The notes beneath the pieces are model-generated. The model saw only the letters and a program-made list of their open reading frames with translations. It searched no databases and was not told the origin of the DNA. DNA of 64,000 nucleotides from contig JBBBDQ010000348.1 of the NCBI GenBank assembly GCA_037127315.1, positions 2,541,501 through 2,605,500 of the forward strand, in the 5' to 3' direction. The stretch's first letter is position 1. Every line of letters starts with the position of its first letter. Source of the DNA: Ascarosepion bandense. Its lineage: Eukaryota > Mollusca > Cephalopoda > Sepiida > Sepiidae. Positions 1 to 10,715 of this stretch are shown one piece after another. Made by a program: the position numbers and the translations under genes.

Positions 1-68
1 TCCACCCACCATCCACCCATCCACCTACCATCCACCCATCCACCTACGATCCTTTTTTTTTTTTTTTG
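1..68. repeat. CCACC/ATCC minisatellite end plus poly-T
   Basis: The window opens inside a tandem array of ATCCACCC/ATCCACCT-type words, followed by a run of T. Only about two and a half units are visible, so the array extends to the left of the window. Confidence 0.75.
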
Positions 69-444
69 GTTTTTCCTTAATCTTTTTCTCTCTATAACTC
101 CTGCCTTGCAAATTAAGGACTGTCGAAGGACTTTCAACATAAAATCCATGCAAAAGTAATTTTAATCTCTCGCACTTTTTACTTGCAGGAATTTTGTAAC
201 GTTAGCATGAATGTTATTTTTTGTCGCCGCTTTTATAAGGTTAGTTTTCATAACGTTAGTCTGGAGGGAACTTTTGGTAATTCACTATTAGCGAGTTATG
301 TTTGTCTGCATCTTTGCGTAACGTAAAACGTACTAACGAATTATTCGATTAAGGCACAATAATGCTCTCGGAAGGCTATAGAAATCGGAAACGCCAGAAC
401 ACCCAATAATGAATACGTAGAATACCAAGAATACACTGAAACGA
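69..444. other. Unassigned sequence
   Basis: No open frame, tandem structure or recognised repeat was seen in this mixed-composition stretch. Confidence 0.4.
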
Positions 445-612
445 TATTTATCTACCTCCCCAGCGAGGGAAAATATGGCACAAAGCCTTTTTAACGTGGG
501 TATCCGGGCCCATAAACCCGGGCAAAAATTTATTATCTAGTATTACCAACACAAGACTCTACCCTTCGGTGGAATCTCGACATTTTATTACTCTCTGCTC
601 AAAGGTAGAATA
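445..612 (-). mobile_element. Fragment of LTR family 1
   Basis: Read on the minus strand this matches the middle of the LTR at 52723-53341. It shares the CCGAAGGGTAGAGTC block, a hairpin of the GGCCCGG type, an ACGTTAAAAAG block and a TTTTCC/GTGGGG block in the same order. Neither LTR end is present, so this is an internal fragment. Confidence 0.6.
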
Positions 613-1395
613 CACTGAAACACGGAAACACGGTCAAGTCTGAGTGTTTATATATTAATTTGTATGCCCACCTGATCCCATTAGCACAATCTATTCAGCA
701 GATACATTTGCTGCCTAGAGATCCGGGTTCGATCATGCGTGTCGGTAATGACATTTTCTTCCTACATAACAGATCTCATTTTCTTGCTTTCCAGTCAACT
801 TTGATCTTCAAACATTAAAATTCAATGTTAATTGTTATCTTTTGTCGAAATAATTTTCTTAATAGGTCTTCATTGTGTTGCTTGGAAAGAAATGATTAAA
901 AAGAATTCTAACAAGCCTGATTGTAACCTGAATATGATTGGATTTAAAAGCTCATTTTTCAATTTCTTTTTAACTACGAGTTAAAAGCTCTGCAGTGATA
1001 TCCAGCAAAATATAGATCGTCCGCTTCAAACTGAAACGTAGTATGGTCTTTTGAAACTCTTCCCGTGAAATCATCTAGAAATGTAATCTAGATAAAGTCA
1101 CTTTGGTAGAAGAAACGGTAACAAAACCCCCTAGTCTTCATTTTTTTAATATGTGTGCAAATGAAAACAAAAATATTAAGAATAATGTACATTGTAATAC
1201 TAGGATAGATCTTCGGTTGACAGCTTCTCGTTCGATAGAATGATTGGCAACTTGAAAAAGCTCAAGAAAACATTGTTTTGAATAAATAGCAAGACAGAAA
1301 AAGTAGACGCTGTCATTGTGAAAGACCAATGCAAAAATGTGAGATCTTACGAATATCTGGAATTAAATAGAAATGTTTGATGTGAAGCAAAGGTG
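613..1395. other. Unassigned AT-rich sequence, possible tRNA-like box B
   Basis: Mostly featureless. Around 665-750 there is a tRNA-like stretch ending in GGGTTCGATCATGC, which resembles a polymerase III box B. It could be the head of an old SINE, but only one copy was seen. Confidence 0.35.
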
Positions 1396-1680
1396 GCATG
1401 TGTCTGGTGGTTCAGTGGATATTGGCTCATTACGAAAAATCGGAGGGCCGAGTTCGAATTCCAGTTGAATTCGTAGCATTCATTTACGTATTCATACATT
1501 TCTTCTTCCTGCAGGAACGAGATAAATAGTAGGATAGATTAGGTTCTATAGCCTTGATTGGTAACCAGTCTACCGCAGGAAGTAATAGCAACATACTGCG
1601 TACAAATATGCCCAGTCAATTATCTCTATTTCGGGACATTATTCCCCAAGCGTATATCACGTATGGCACTTAACCAACTA
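1396..1680 (+). mobile_element. SINE family A (tRNA-derived), diverged copy
   Basis: The head shows an A-box-like GTGGTTCAGTGGATATTGG and a B-box-like GAGTTCGAATTCC. The body carries the family blocks (TAGCCTTGATTGGTAACCAGTCTACCGCAG type). The tail runs to TATGGCACTTAAC. It is nearly full length but more diverged than the copy at 3694. Confidence 0.8.
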
Positions 1681-1684
1681 AACG

Positions 1685-3170
1685 ATGGCAGACCATAGAC
1701 ATTTGATTAAAAACAATGACTGGATTTCTGATAGTGACATTGTGGAACTGATAAGGCAAGTAGACGTCTAAGAACATCGTGTAAGAGAACATGGTAGACT
1801 TCAAAGAATCTTCAGTGGGACGGAAACTGTTTTTGATTAGGAAGTAAGTGACGTGAGAATGGAAATACGGGAGGGCTGTGTTCGAGTGGGTTTAGGATGA
1901 AGACAGAAATAAACATGAGAATTTTGAAATACGATTATCACAAGAACTACTGCGTGCAGTGAATGTTAATTGACAGGAAGGCACTGAAAATGAAAATATC
2001 ACAGCTTGATAAAAACGTGCACTATCTGGAAGTTCATAATCTTTACCAATGTAACAAGATCTTCAAAGTGATCGGATGCGTAGCTGAAAGACTGGTAGGT
2101 GTAAATGAAGATGAGAAACAAAAGGAAACACAACCTTGATGGGAAAGATGACCCGATAATCAAATAAACTGCGGAAAAAAAAGATTTCAAATGCTGAGAA
2201 CTTCGTAGAAAAAAAACTTCACGACAAATGAATATTAGAAAGAAAGGCTACAGGCAAAGTATAACATCAAACAAAAGTCATGCGACGCTAACACTGAAAC
2301 ATTAAAAAAAGTGACTACAAAGGCCGGGAAAATAAAAAATATATACTAAAATTATATAACTCTATATATACAAAACAGACACACCGAAAACACCTTTGAT
2401 TTTTCCAACACATTTAAAACGTAGAAAGTGATAACGATGAAACAGCACAGAAATAATCTCATATTTTTGAAAAGCTACGTAACAAAAAAAAAAAAATATC
2501 AAACAAAATTCCGAAGCCTATCGGACTGGTAATTTTGACAGAGAAACATGAAACTCACAGAAATGTTTAACAAAATGTTAAGGAAACACGTTAACAAACA
2601 TTAAAATTACTAATGGCCTGTTCAAGACAGATTGCAAGACTACTTAGATAGGAACTTACAAACCCTTACATTCTACAATTAATGTGGATTTTGATGAAGC
2701 GGATATCGGTTCGGAACGAGAAATCGGAGAGACGAGTTCGAATTCAAGTTGAATTCGTGCATTCACTTACAGACAAATACCCTTCTGAAAAGAAATGATC
2801 CTAAGCTTTCCTCTAGCTAAGTGTTAATTTAATAGTACAGATTGGGTTTCTATAGCTTTGGTTGCAACCAGTCTACTCAAAATAATTACAACCTACTCTA
2901 GGAAAAACCTTCTTCTAGTCTCTTTTGAGACATGATTGCCCAACTAAGTATCACGTATAGCACTTAACTGACTGACATTCTATAATGCCAACAATGTTTA
3001 ATGGATATCTTATGTCGGGTGAAGTAGCCATCTTGTTGGTAAAAAAAGAAACAACTATACATAATATGAAAGAGAAGACCATAACAAAACAACTGACCAA
3101 CTATAGACCCATAACATGTTATTTAGATATTTTTACCAGAAGAACCAAAGAATGACGAAAACGATCAAGA
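1685..3170 (+). pseudogene. Decayed LINE-type reverse transcriptase, interrupted by a SINE
   Basis: Frames are broken throughout. At about 3040-3115 one frame reads TNYRPITC, the conserved NYRPITC region of reverse transcriptases in R2/RTE-like LINEs. Just upstream a SEVAxLLVKK-like stretch fits the segment that normally precedes it. The part at 1685-2680 has lysine-rich broken frames that could be the linker before the RT, but I cannot align it with confidence. SINE A at 2680-2976 separates the two halves. The catalytic YxDD region is not visible. The clade assignment is inference. Confidence 0.35.
2680..2976 (+). mobile_element. SINE family A, diverged copy
   Basis: The tRNA-like head contains GCGGATATCGGTTCGG and GAGTTCGAATTCAAG. 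The body and the TAGCACTTAACTGACTGAC tail match the family. It lies inside the decayed reverse transcriptase, so it inserted after that element. Confidence 0.8.
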
Positions 3171-3535
3171 GCAACAACAATAATAAATGTCATTGAACAT
3201 CTTATCATATATTCAAAATTATTCTTATTGTTATTATTTCGTAAGAATTGGGAGTTAGAGTTGGCAGGCGGAGAAGAAATTCTTGATAAAGTGGGAAAAA
3301 AATGTCTCATTTTCCAAGGAGAAGATTTATGTCCTTTGGGGTTCCGTATTAACCTAGTTACCAGACGAAAAGACAAAGCTGGATCTAAATTTCTTTTAAA
3401 ACTGGTCTAAGAATAAATCATTTATTATTCATGGATTGACCTGAAATTAATCGAAAAAATCCGATGCCATATTTAAAAGATTACGCATTTTTAGTGAGAA
3501 CATTCGTCTTCAATTTTCTCACAAAATATGTATAT
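3171..3535. other. Unassigned AT-rich sequence
   Basis: Two overlapping short frames on opposite strands exist here but show no recognisable domain or repeat. No function is assigned. Confidence 0.4.
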
Positions 3536-4430
3536 ATTATATAAAAAATAAAACAAAAATTTCGATATTTAAATCCGTTGAATAGCCATTTCTACGAGGA
3601 AATCCTCGCTTTTTCATCAACTGCGAAATGAAAATTTTATTTACTCAAATTCGAATGTATTTTAATGTATTAAAGGATTTTATACCGGTAGAAGGATGTG
3701 CGTTGTGGTACAGTGGATATCGGCTCGGAACGAGAAACAGGGGAGCCGAGTTCGAATTCCAGTTGAATCCATTGTATTCACTCACGCGCAAATACCCTTG
3801 GGAAAGGTATTAATCCGTCTCTTCCTTCCAGTTATGGGTTAAATAGCAGGACAGTGTGGGGTCTATAGCCTTGGTCGGCAATCAGTCTACCGCAGAAAGC
3901 AATGGCATCCCACTGCGGGATAATCTTCTACCCAGTCAGTCATATCTCTAAAGAGACATGATCGCCCAAGCGTGTATCACGTATGGCACTGACTGACTGA
4001 CCGGTAGAATTCCCAAAAAATCATCCATCCACAGGAAAATAGAAAAGGGCGGGATTAACAATTTTGAATTTAAGGAAGTAAAAAGGGGAAAGCAGAGAGA
4101 TACCTATGTCACACACTAAGTTTAAAAGTTAAACTTTAACCATGTCAGAGGGATACAAGTGGTAGAGGGAAAGAAAGAGAAAAAAGGAATAAATGGTTGA
4201 CTGGGGAATAAGACATTTGTTTTTTACCTAAGAAACAAAAGAAAACTACGACCATCAAGGTTGAAAAAAACATTGAAAATTTTATCAAAGAGATTTTCGT
4301 TGAAATAAATAATGACTGGGACAAATTTTATAGAAAAAATTGGTTGTACAAATTTAAATATAAATCTTAAATTTAAAATTTAAAATTTAAAATATTAACT
4401 TCAAGGGTAGATCTCAAAAGAATCCATTTC
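3536..4430 (+). mobile_element. Repeat family E copy, split by a SINE
   Basis: Sequence at 3536-3683 and 4010-4430 matches 34428-34930 in the same order: a GAAATTT..TTGAATAGCCATTT..CTCGCTTTTTCATCA block, then a purine-rich tail starting GGGCGGGATT. The CTCGCTT..TCATC hairpin resembles those at Penelope-type element ends, but no coding part is seen. The SINE at 3694-3999 interrupts it with a clean target duplication. Confidence 0.55.
3694..3999 (+). mobile_element. SINE family A, full length with target-site duplication
   Basis: This is the reference copy. It is flanked by the 10-base direct repeat ACCGGTAGAA at 3684-3693 and 4000-4009, which fixes its ends. It begins GGATGTGCGTTGTGG, has an A-box-like TGGTACAGTGGATATCGG and a B-box GAGTTCGAATTCC, and ends in ACTGACTG repeats rather than poly-A. 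Length is 306 bases. tRNA-derived SINEs are transcribed by polymerase III and mobilised by a partner LINE; the partner is not identified here. Confidence 0.92.
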
Positions 4431-4433
4431 TAC

Positions 4434-4434
4434 A

Positions 4435-4482
<48 letters not shown>
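4434..4482. repeat. (CA)n microsatellite
   Basis: An almost pure CA dinucleotide tract of about 48 bases. Confidence 0.95.
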
Positions 4483-4487
<5 letters not shown>

Positions 4488-4613
4488 ACGAACACATTTC
4501 GGAACATAATTTACTTAAAGGATATTCGCAATTCACGAGTTAAATCTAATTTTAATTATTTTTAAAATTTAAGAAACTAAATTTAAGGCGGCTTAGTACG
4601 AAAGGAACCTAAT

Positions 4614-4667
4614 TAATATATATATATATTAAGTGCTCTACTAAAATTACCCAAAGTTAATAGACTC

Positions 4668-4710
<43 letters not shown>
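4614..4710. repeat. (TA)n microsatellites
   Basis: Two TA tracts lie at about 4616-4630 and 4672-4710, separated by short AT-rich sequence. Confidence 0.9.
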
Positions 4711-4711
<1 letters not shown>

Positions 4712-4942
4712 ACTTTCTTTGGCGTTCTTTTTTGAATGAGCGAGAAATTTTCGTAAATAACCGTTACAAATGTCTATACTAATATACATATGTGAGCGTG
4801 TATCTAAAATTAAATAAAAGAAAAAAGGAGGGGATATTTAGAGGAATAACTGTTGTACCATTTGGGTCTGACGTGCCGAGATAATAACATCAGAACGCGG
4901 TGAAATACGTATTACCCATTGTAATAATCTAAAATCTTTTAT

Positions 4943-4947
<5 letters not shown>

Positions 4948-5038
<91 letters not shown>
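4948..5038. repeat. (CA)n(TA)n compound microsatellite
   Basis: About 48 bases of CA pass directly into about 42 bases of TA. Open frames across it encode only VCVC/IYIY and are not genes. Confidence 0.95.
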
Positions 5039-5041
<3 letters not shown>

Positions 5042-5483
5042 ATAATTGACTATATGCTTCATCCGATGCACTGTATTTATACATTATGTGTTTTAGAGGC
5101 TCAAAAGAATTAACGGTTTTTAAGTATAGGTAAAGAAAAACACTAGGCAACCCGATAACTTATAAAATAGTACACACATAAACAAACAAAATATTGAAAA
5201 GTTTTTTTTATTTTATAGACAGATTGCAGAGACAAAAAACTAAAATATATTTCATGATATAAGCCTAAAAAAACTCAAAGATGAAGACAATATTCGTAAT
5301 ACAATCGAACATATTAGTAATAAATATATATTATTTCAGTGATATCATAACACTGACTTTGATGAACGGTGCAATTGTCAGGTGCTGATTAAAAACTGAC
5401 ACTTCCAAAATTTAAGTCTTGATATTTATACCACACTCTAATGATAGCAGATCATTTATTTCCCTAGATATGTGTGCGTGCAA

Positions 5484-5523
<40 letters not shown>
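5484..5523. repeat. (TA)n microsatellite
   Basis: A pure TA tract that abuts the right arm of the foldback pair. Confidence 0.95.
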
Positions 5524-5530
<7 letters not shown>

Positions 5531-5735
5531 TTTAGATTATTACAATGTGTAATACATATTTCACCACGTCATATCGCGGCTCGTCAGACACAAATGGCAG
5601 AAGAGTTTGTACTCAAAAATTTTCTCACAAAATATTCCTTTTCTTTTATTTTATTTTACATAGACGCTCACATGTTCATATTAGAATAGACATTTGTAAC
5701 GGTTATTTACAAAAATTTCTCGCTCAATCGTAAAG

Positions 5736-6464
5736 AACCCCAAAGAAAAGAGGAAAGCAAGGATAAAGAAAAGATTGACGATTGATTCATGTAAAGAAGA
5801 GAAAAAGTGAAAGAAGAAAAAAAAAAGAAAAAAGGGGAAACAGAAAAAACTGAATGGAAAGCAAGAAGAGAAAAAGAAAGGACAAAGAGATACAATAAAA
5901 GGAAATACAGTTTCACGAGAAATAAATGTTGACACCATTTATTGTAACAGTGTCTCAAACCTCCTAACTGTTCTCTTAGAAAAACATGGAAAGATTTAAC
6001 TATGAAATTTAATTTCAAATATACTGGGATATATTTACGAAATAAAAAAATTGTACATCATAATTTTGATACAATTTGAAAAAATAACTACTCTTACTAT
6101 TATTTTAAAAAATTAATGCTAGTTTAAAAAATATTGTTAAAATAACTAAAAATACTGAAATTAAAAAAATATAAATATAGAAACAGGAAAAATTAGATAA
6201 ACGAAACAGAAGAATGAAATACACAGAAAGAAGGAAAGAAAAAGGAAGAAATCACAATAAAACGGATTTTAAAATAATTAAAAATATTATATATCAGCAT
6301 GCAGTGTAGGTAGAGAAGAATCCAAAGGAGTATCCTATACATACAGTGGTAGGATAACTCTCTTAGGGAGAAAAGCGACCGTTATTTCTATTCGTTTTTT
6401 AGGTCTTTTAAAATAATTAAAAAAAAACGCTAGATCGAAACCGACGTATTTGTGGTACTATATA
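5736..6464. other. Purine-rich then AT-rich unassigned sequence
   Basis: The part at 5736-5940 is rich in GAAAAGAGAAA words and resembles the purine-rich tails of family E at 4010-4430 and 34590-34930. The rest is AT-rich. Minus-strand frames encode only F/S/L-rich translations of the purine tract. Confidence 0.4.
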
Positions 6465-7090
6465 TTCACGATACCGGGTTGGCCGATGGTTTCGTGATTA
6501 CCACATGTTCCAGACTGGTTGTTCTCTGATTCCTTCCGCGCCCACGTTGTTTCTTAAGATCCACCAAAGGTGGGGATAGATACAATTCAGTCGATGGAGT
6601 GTTGAATTTGGCGTCGGAGAAGAAGAATAGTTGCCACACCATCAAAGAAATGAAGTAAAGCATTTGTTATAAATAGTAACAAACATTTATTTACACTGGT
6701 ATACAATAATTTCTTATCAAGTTAAAACAGACTCTGTGAAGTGAGGGGTGAATGTAGTTGACTGGCGGAAAAAGTTTCTTTAACTCGAAGAAATCTTAAC
6801 TGCAATTAGAGAGTGTCAATGATGGAGTATGTAATGGCAACGGATTCGGTTCTGGGCAGCGAAGATTGACCAACTCGATTTTTTGCTCTGGTGTGATACT
6901 ACAGCAGGCCGGACTGCTGCCCTCAAGCCAGAACCTGGTCGAAACGGCACTAGATGTGAAGCCTCAGCCTAGCTGGCCGTCTGTCTAATGTGACGCTCGT
7001 TCTCGATGACGATCGTGACGATCCCAGTTGTGACACTGCCACCCGGTCGCGGCGATCCCGTCCAATGATGTCGCCACAAAAGCTGGACTA
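6465..7090. other. GC-richer unassigned block, possible LTR or old element
   Basis: The block is clearly richer in G and C than its neighbours and has CpG-containing stretches near 7000-7060 (GTCGCGGCGATCCC). Two short minus-strand frames are present but no domain is recognised. It could be an LTR or a unique regulatory region. No second copy was seen in the window. Confidence 0.3.
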
Positions 7091-7451
7091 AAGGATGTTT
7101 TTTTCCTTCAACCAAACTTTTGTAAAAGAAAATTATATATATATATATATTGATATATTTAACATATCAAACGTTGAGTATTGATAATGTAAACCAGTGC
7201 TTGATGTATGATAACAAAGCAATCATTTGTATTAATTAATATAATATGTAGATTTTCATCACAGGAAAATCAAGCCTGTAACGATAGTAGAGTAGGCCTT
7301 TTATTTACGTGCGAAATATATTTTGCAATATCTAATGATATTCCAAGATGTTCGAATAACGTATATACATACGCACATATAAAGATACACACAAATACAT
7401 CTATTAATAGAATATCAGTAAAACAAAATATGTGAATATATCCACACGGAA

Positions 7452-7452
<1 letters not shown>

Positions 7453-7517
<65 letters not shown>

Positions 7518-7518
7518 C
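7453..7518. repeat. (CA)n(TA)n compound microsatellite
   Basis: About 42 bases of CA followed by about 24 bases of TA, abutting the palindrome that starts at 7521. Confidence 0.95.
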
Positions 7519-7520
7519 AG

Positions 7521-7790
7521 TAAATTAAACCTAGTGAGCCAACAAACCTACCAAGGTTTCACCTAAACGGATCTTAAGTCAACGTTCCCTGAAGATCTGT
7601 TTAGGTGAAACCTTGGTAGGTTTGTTGGCTTACTAGGTTTAATTTATTTGTTCTGCTCTGCTTTAGTACTGAGTGTTTTTTTTTTTACTCGTCTCGGGTT
7701 TTTTCTTTGGGCTACGTACTGGCTCAGTCCAAATCGCTTTGGCTGATGTTCATGTGCTCAGCTCTTTCTTTTTTTACAACCATTTCTTCC
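7521..7790. mobile_element. Foldback element family F1: 55-bp palindrome plus flank
   Basis: Arms 7521-7575 and 7592-7647 are near-perfect inverted copies centred on AAGTCAACGTTCCCTG, with the core word GGTGAAACCTTGGTAGG. The flank 7648-7790 (CGTCTCGGGTTTTTTC, then TGATGTTCATGTGCT) matches the flanks of the related copies at 16920-17118 and 22185-22335 in opposite orientation. The GAAGATCxGxTTAGGTGAAACC word recalls Penelope-type element ends. No coding part is present. Confidence 0.75.
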
Positions 7791-7838
7791 TTCCACGTAT
7801 ATACGCAGAGGGTTTTTTGAAAAGAGTACAGTGATAAG

Positions 7839-7842
<4 letters not shown>

Positions 7843-7872
<30 letters not shown>
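7843..7872. repeat. (TA)n microsatellite
   Basis: A short pure TA tract. Confidence 0.9.
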
Positions 7873-7876
<4 letters not shown>

Positions 7877-8114
7877 AATCATTATTATTACTTTATCTTC
7901 GATATGTGTTTTTCATTATTGTATCGGAGAAGTGTAGAGTGATCATACTGACTAGCAGTTCACTAGCAGTGTATCATCTTCTTTATGCATCGTGCGAGTC
8001 TTGTACTTGTTGATATACTATTATTCCCAACATCCGTTTTCGTGATTACTCACGCAGTAACTTTTAGGGTTACATTATATATATAAGAGAAAAATCAACA
8101 CATCTAAAGTGGTT
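7873..8114. other. Unassigned sequence
   Basis: Mixed sequence with no recognised feature before the LINE begins. Confidence 0.35.
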
Positions 8115-9288
8115 ATAAATTCATTTGTTTTAGAACTCTTCAACAGATTGGCTGAGTGATTCGATCGCAGATTCTCCACTAGCTCGACACTGAAAACGTC
8201 TGGAGTATCTGTACCCGACTTCCCTCTCTGAACCCAGGCCCAACTGACTGACATACTAATTAATCCCTCGGTGGTCTCCAAAATAATTTTTAAGCTTGAC
8301 CACCCATAAGGCGAGCGGTGGCGACGGAATACCCATCATTGTCCTAAAGAAACGTGCTCCAGAACTCTCCTCTCTTCTCTCTAAACTCTATAACTACTGC
8401 CTTTCTGCTTCTCGCTTTGCTGCCTGCTGGAAATCCTCCTCCGTGGTTCCTATATATAAAAATATTGGAGAACCCTCTGACTCCGCTAATTATCGCCCTA
8501 TCAGCCTCCTACCAATCTTTGGCAAAGTGTTCAAGCCATCATTAACGCCGAGGTGGTACAACATCTCACAGCCCACAGACTCTTCTCGGACAAACAGTAT
8601 GGCTTCCGCTTCACCAGATCTACTGCTGATATGTTCACGACTATCACTGAATAAATACACCAGGCCCTCGACAAAAACGGCGAAGCCCGAACTGCTGACC
8701 TTGACATCTCCAAAGCATTTGACAGATTCTGGCATGATGGCCTACTATGCTAGCTGCAGGGCTATGGTATAACTGTACAATTGTTTGACCCAATCCAGTC
8801 TTTCCTTTCAAATCGTACAATGAGTGTAGTATTGAACGGACAAGCCTCCCAATACTATCACATAAATGCGGGTGTCCCTCAAGGCTCTATTCGAGGTCCT
8901 ACGCTTTTCCTTATCTATATTAACGATCTCCCTGATGTAATAAGACCCCAAGTGGGCATATATGCTGACGACACTACGGTTTACTCTCGTCTCGATCAAA
9001 AATCTACCGAGGCTGGCCAAACAAACCTCGCTGCCGAGCTTGAAAAGGACCTCCAATATGGCTCGTAAAATTTAATACTTCCTAAACGAAGCTGCTATCT
9101 AATAACCACGACAGACAATCGCTCATCCCGACCATGAACATGGATCAGGCCTCTCTCCATGAAAATAAATCACTGCGTCTCTTCGGATTAACTCTCACAT
9201 CAGACCTCAAGTGGAATAACTATATAGAATCCATAGCTCAATCCGCTGCTAAGAAAGCCGGTTGTCTGTGTAGGGCCGATTTTTTTCG
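8115..9288 (+). pseudogene. Jockey/CR1-type LINE reverse transcriptase, truncated at both ends
   Basis: The copy encodes most of a reverse transcriptase in several frames. HKASGGDGIP starts near 8305 and NYRPISLLP lies near 8490. A frameshift follows near 8530. The first catalytic block DISKAFD is still readable near 8700-8720 in another frame. Frame 8781-9068 carries PQGSIRGPTLFLIYINDLP and YADDTTVYS, the second catalytic block. The C-terminal part (LFGLTLTSDLKWNNYIESIA) lies at 9134-9280. Homology stops abruptly near 9288 in a T run, so the 3' tail is missing. That is unusual for a LINE, which normally loses its 5' end, and suggests a later deletion or recombination. The endonuclease is absent. 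Confidence 0.85.
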
Positions 9289-9674
9289 AGTTTGGCTGAA
9301 ATTTGTTTCCATCAGACTTGACAAAAGACCTGATCATCAAAATAAATCTATGAGAAAGCACCACAAGAAATAAGAAATACTGAAGACATTTGACAAAGAA
9401 GAAATATAATTATAAGTGTTCGTATTTACAGGACAGTTGAAAAAAAGCACTTTTGTTTGGAAACATCCCGTCCATCTTAACGTTTCGAGTATAAGTGAAA
9501 GTTTCGTTGAAAGTACGGCGTTCACATGTTATACAAGTCCCCTGGCTTTAGGGTCAATATCGACATTTCGATTGCTGTTGTGCAATATTGGCTGAAATTT
9601 TCATCACTTCAGAAGAAAACAATTTCCCATTGCTTTTTATTAAACAAGAGAAAACTAATTTGGCAACTAAGCCT
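9289..9674. other. Unassigned sequence
   Basis: No LINE tail and no recognised repeat are present. Confidence 0.35.
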
Positions 9675-9941
9675 CTAGGTTACAGCCGTGCTTAATTGAT
9701 CCTGGCCAATGACAAGGTCTAAAATGTCAATAACAATGGTATGTTTGTTTCCGACATTCACAAATATTAACGTTGTACCATATGGTGTGTCACATCGATT
9801 AATGATGTGGTTCGACGAAAATGAGTTTGCGAATGTCTCCATTATTGCATCGCTTGTGATAGAGTCCTCAGACAGTCCTTCAGCAAAAATTTCTATATCT
9901 TTTTTGGGTTTATCTAGCAAACGATGTTTTGTATGAAACAA
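9675..9941 (-). other. Unrecognised 88-codon open frame
   Basis: A minus-strand frame of 88 codons has a varied, non-repetitive composition, unlike the microsatellite frames elsewhere. Its C-terminal part reads VIDILDLVIGQDQLS, which faintly resembles the last strand region of LINE endonucleases, but I cannot support that. An opposite-strand frame of 75 codons overlaps it. It may be an old element remnant or chance. Confidence 0.2.
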
Positions 9942-10084
9942 CCAAGGCTAATAAGTTTGTATGAGCTTAAAATTAGACTTTGAGCAGATAAGATGTAATA
10001 TTTGGAGATAGAACAACTAGAAAGCAAACAAAACATAAAGCTTGTAGAGAATGAGTTCCTAAGATAAGAATATAAATCATTAAT

Positions 10085-10404
10085 GATGTACAATAGACAG
10101 AAATGTTATTTGCATTATTCGGACTATTGTCCTCATATTTGTTGCCATTTGTGCGACGTTTCGGTCGTTGTACGCTCCGACCTTCTTCAGGTGCTAGGAA
10201 TTTCAAACCGAACTCTTTATTACAATCACTGGGGTATATCATTCTTGCGTAGTAGTGCCTCTTTTGGAAGTCATGAGTTCTCTTTCTCTAACTTGTTAAG
10301 TTATTTGTTCACGACTGCTAAAGCCTGGTACTGAACTCACAACTCTTTGGGTCAAGTCACAGAAACTAACTAACGTCCATATCCACTGGGCCATATGTCT
10401 TTCA
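10085..10404 (-). mobile_element. SINE family C, minus copy of an inverted pair
   Basis: On the minus strand it reads a tRNA-like head (GGCCCAGTGGATATGG; GTTGTGAGTTCAGTACC), a middle with GATATACCCCAGTGATTG, then CACCTGAAGAAGGTCGGAG and CGACCGAAACGTCG, and ends in CGAATAATGCAAATA. The same modules in the same order form the plus copy at 10425-10715. Confidence 0.8.
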
Positions 10405-10424
10405 GTACAAGAACAACTGAGTTT

Positions 10425-10715
10425 CTGGATATAAACGTTGTTTAGTTCCTATGACTTGAACCAAAATGTTGTGAGTTCAATACCAGGCTACAGCAGTCGT
10501 GAATAAGTAACTTACAAGGTTAGAGGGAGATAACTCATGAATTTCAAACTAGGCACTACTACACAAGTAATGGAATTCATATACCCCAGTGATTGTATTA
10601 AAGGGTTCGGTTGGAAATTCCTAGCACCTGACGAAGGCCGGAACGTACAGTGGCCGAAAACTCATATAAATGAAGATGAAGACAAGAGTCCGAATAATAC
10701 AAATACTGTAAATAC
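10425..10715 (+). mobile_element. SINE family C, plus copy of an inverted pair
   Basis: It matches the minus copy at 10085-10404 module by module (TTGTGAGTTCAATACC, TACCCCAGTGATTG, CACCTGACGAAGGCCGGAA). The two copies are head to head, 20 bases apart. A third copy is at 18601-18805. Confidence 0.8.

Larger units (their letters stand above)
4734..5732. mobile_element. Foldback pair (long inverted repeat) with microsatellite core
   Basis: The arm at 4734-4941 and the arm at 5524-5732 are inverted copies. Both carry GATTTTAGATTATTACAATG, then TAATACxTATTTCACC, then the TTTCTCGCTCAA/GAGCGAGAAATTTTCG block in opposite orientation. The left arm abuts a (CA)n(TA)n tract and the right arm a (TA)n tract. 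No coding region is seen in the 580-base interval. A compact palindromic version sits at 16672-16780. Confidence 0.7.

Noticed and set aside
5681..6018. Minus-strand F/S/L-rich frames resembling membrane proteins
   Set aside because: They are translations of a purine-rich simple-sequence tract; two frames overlap and no start context or domain supports them.
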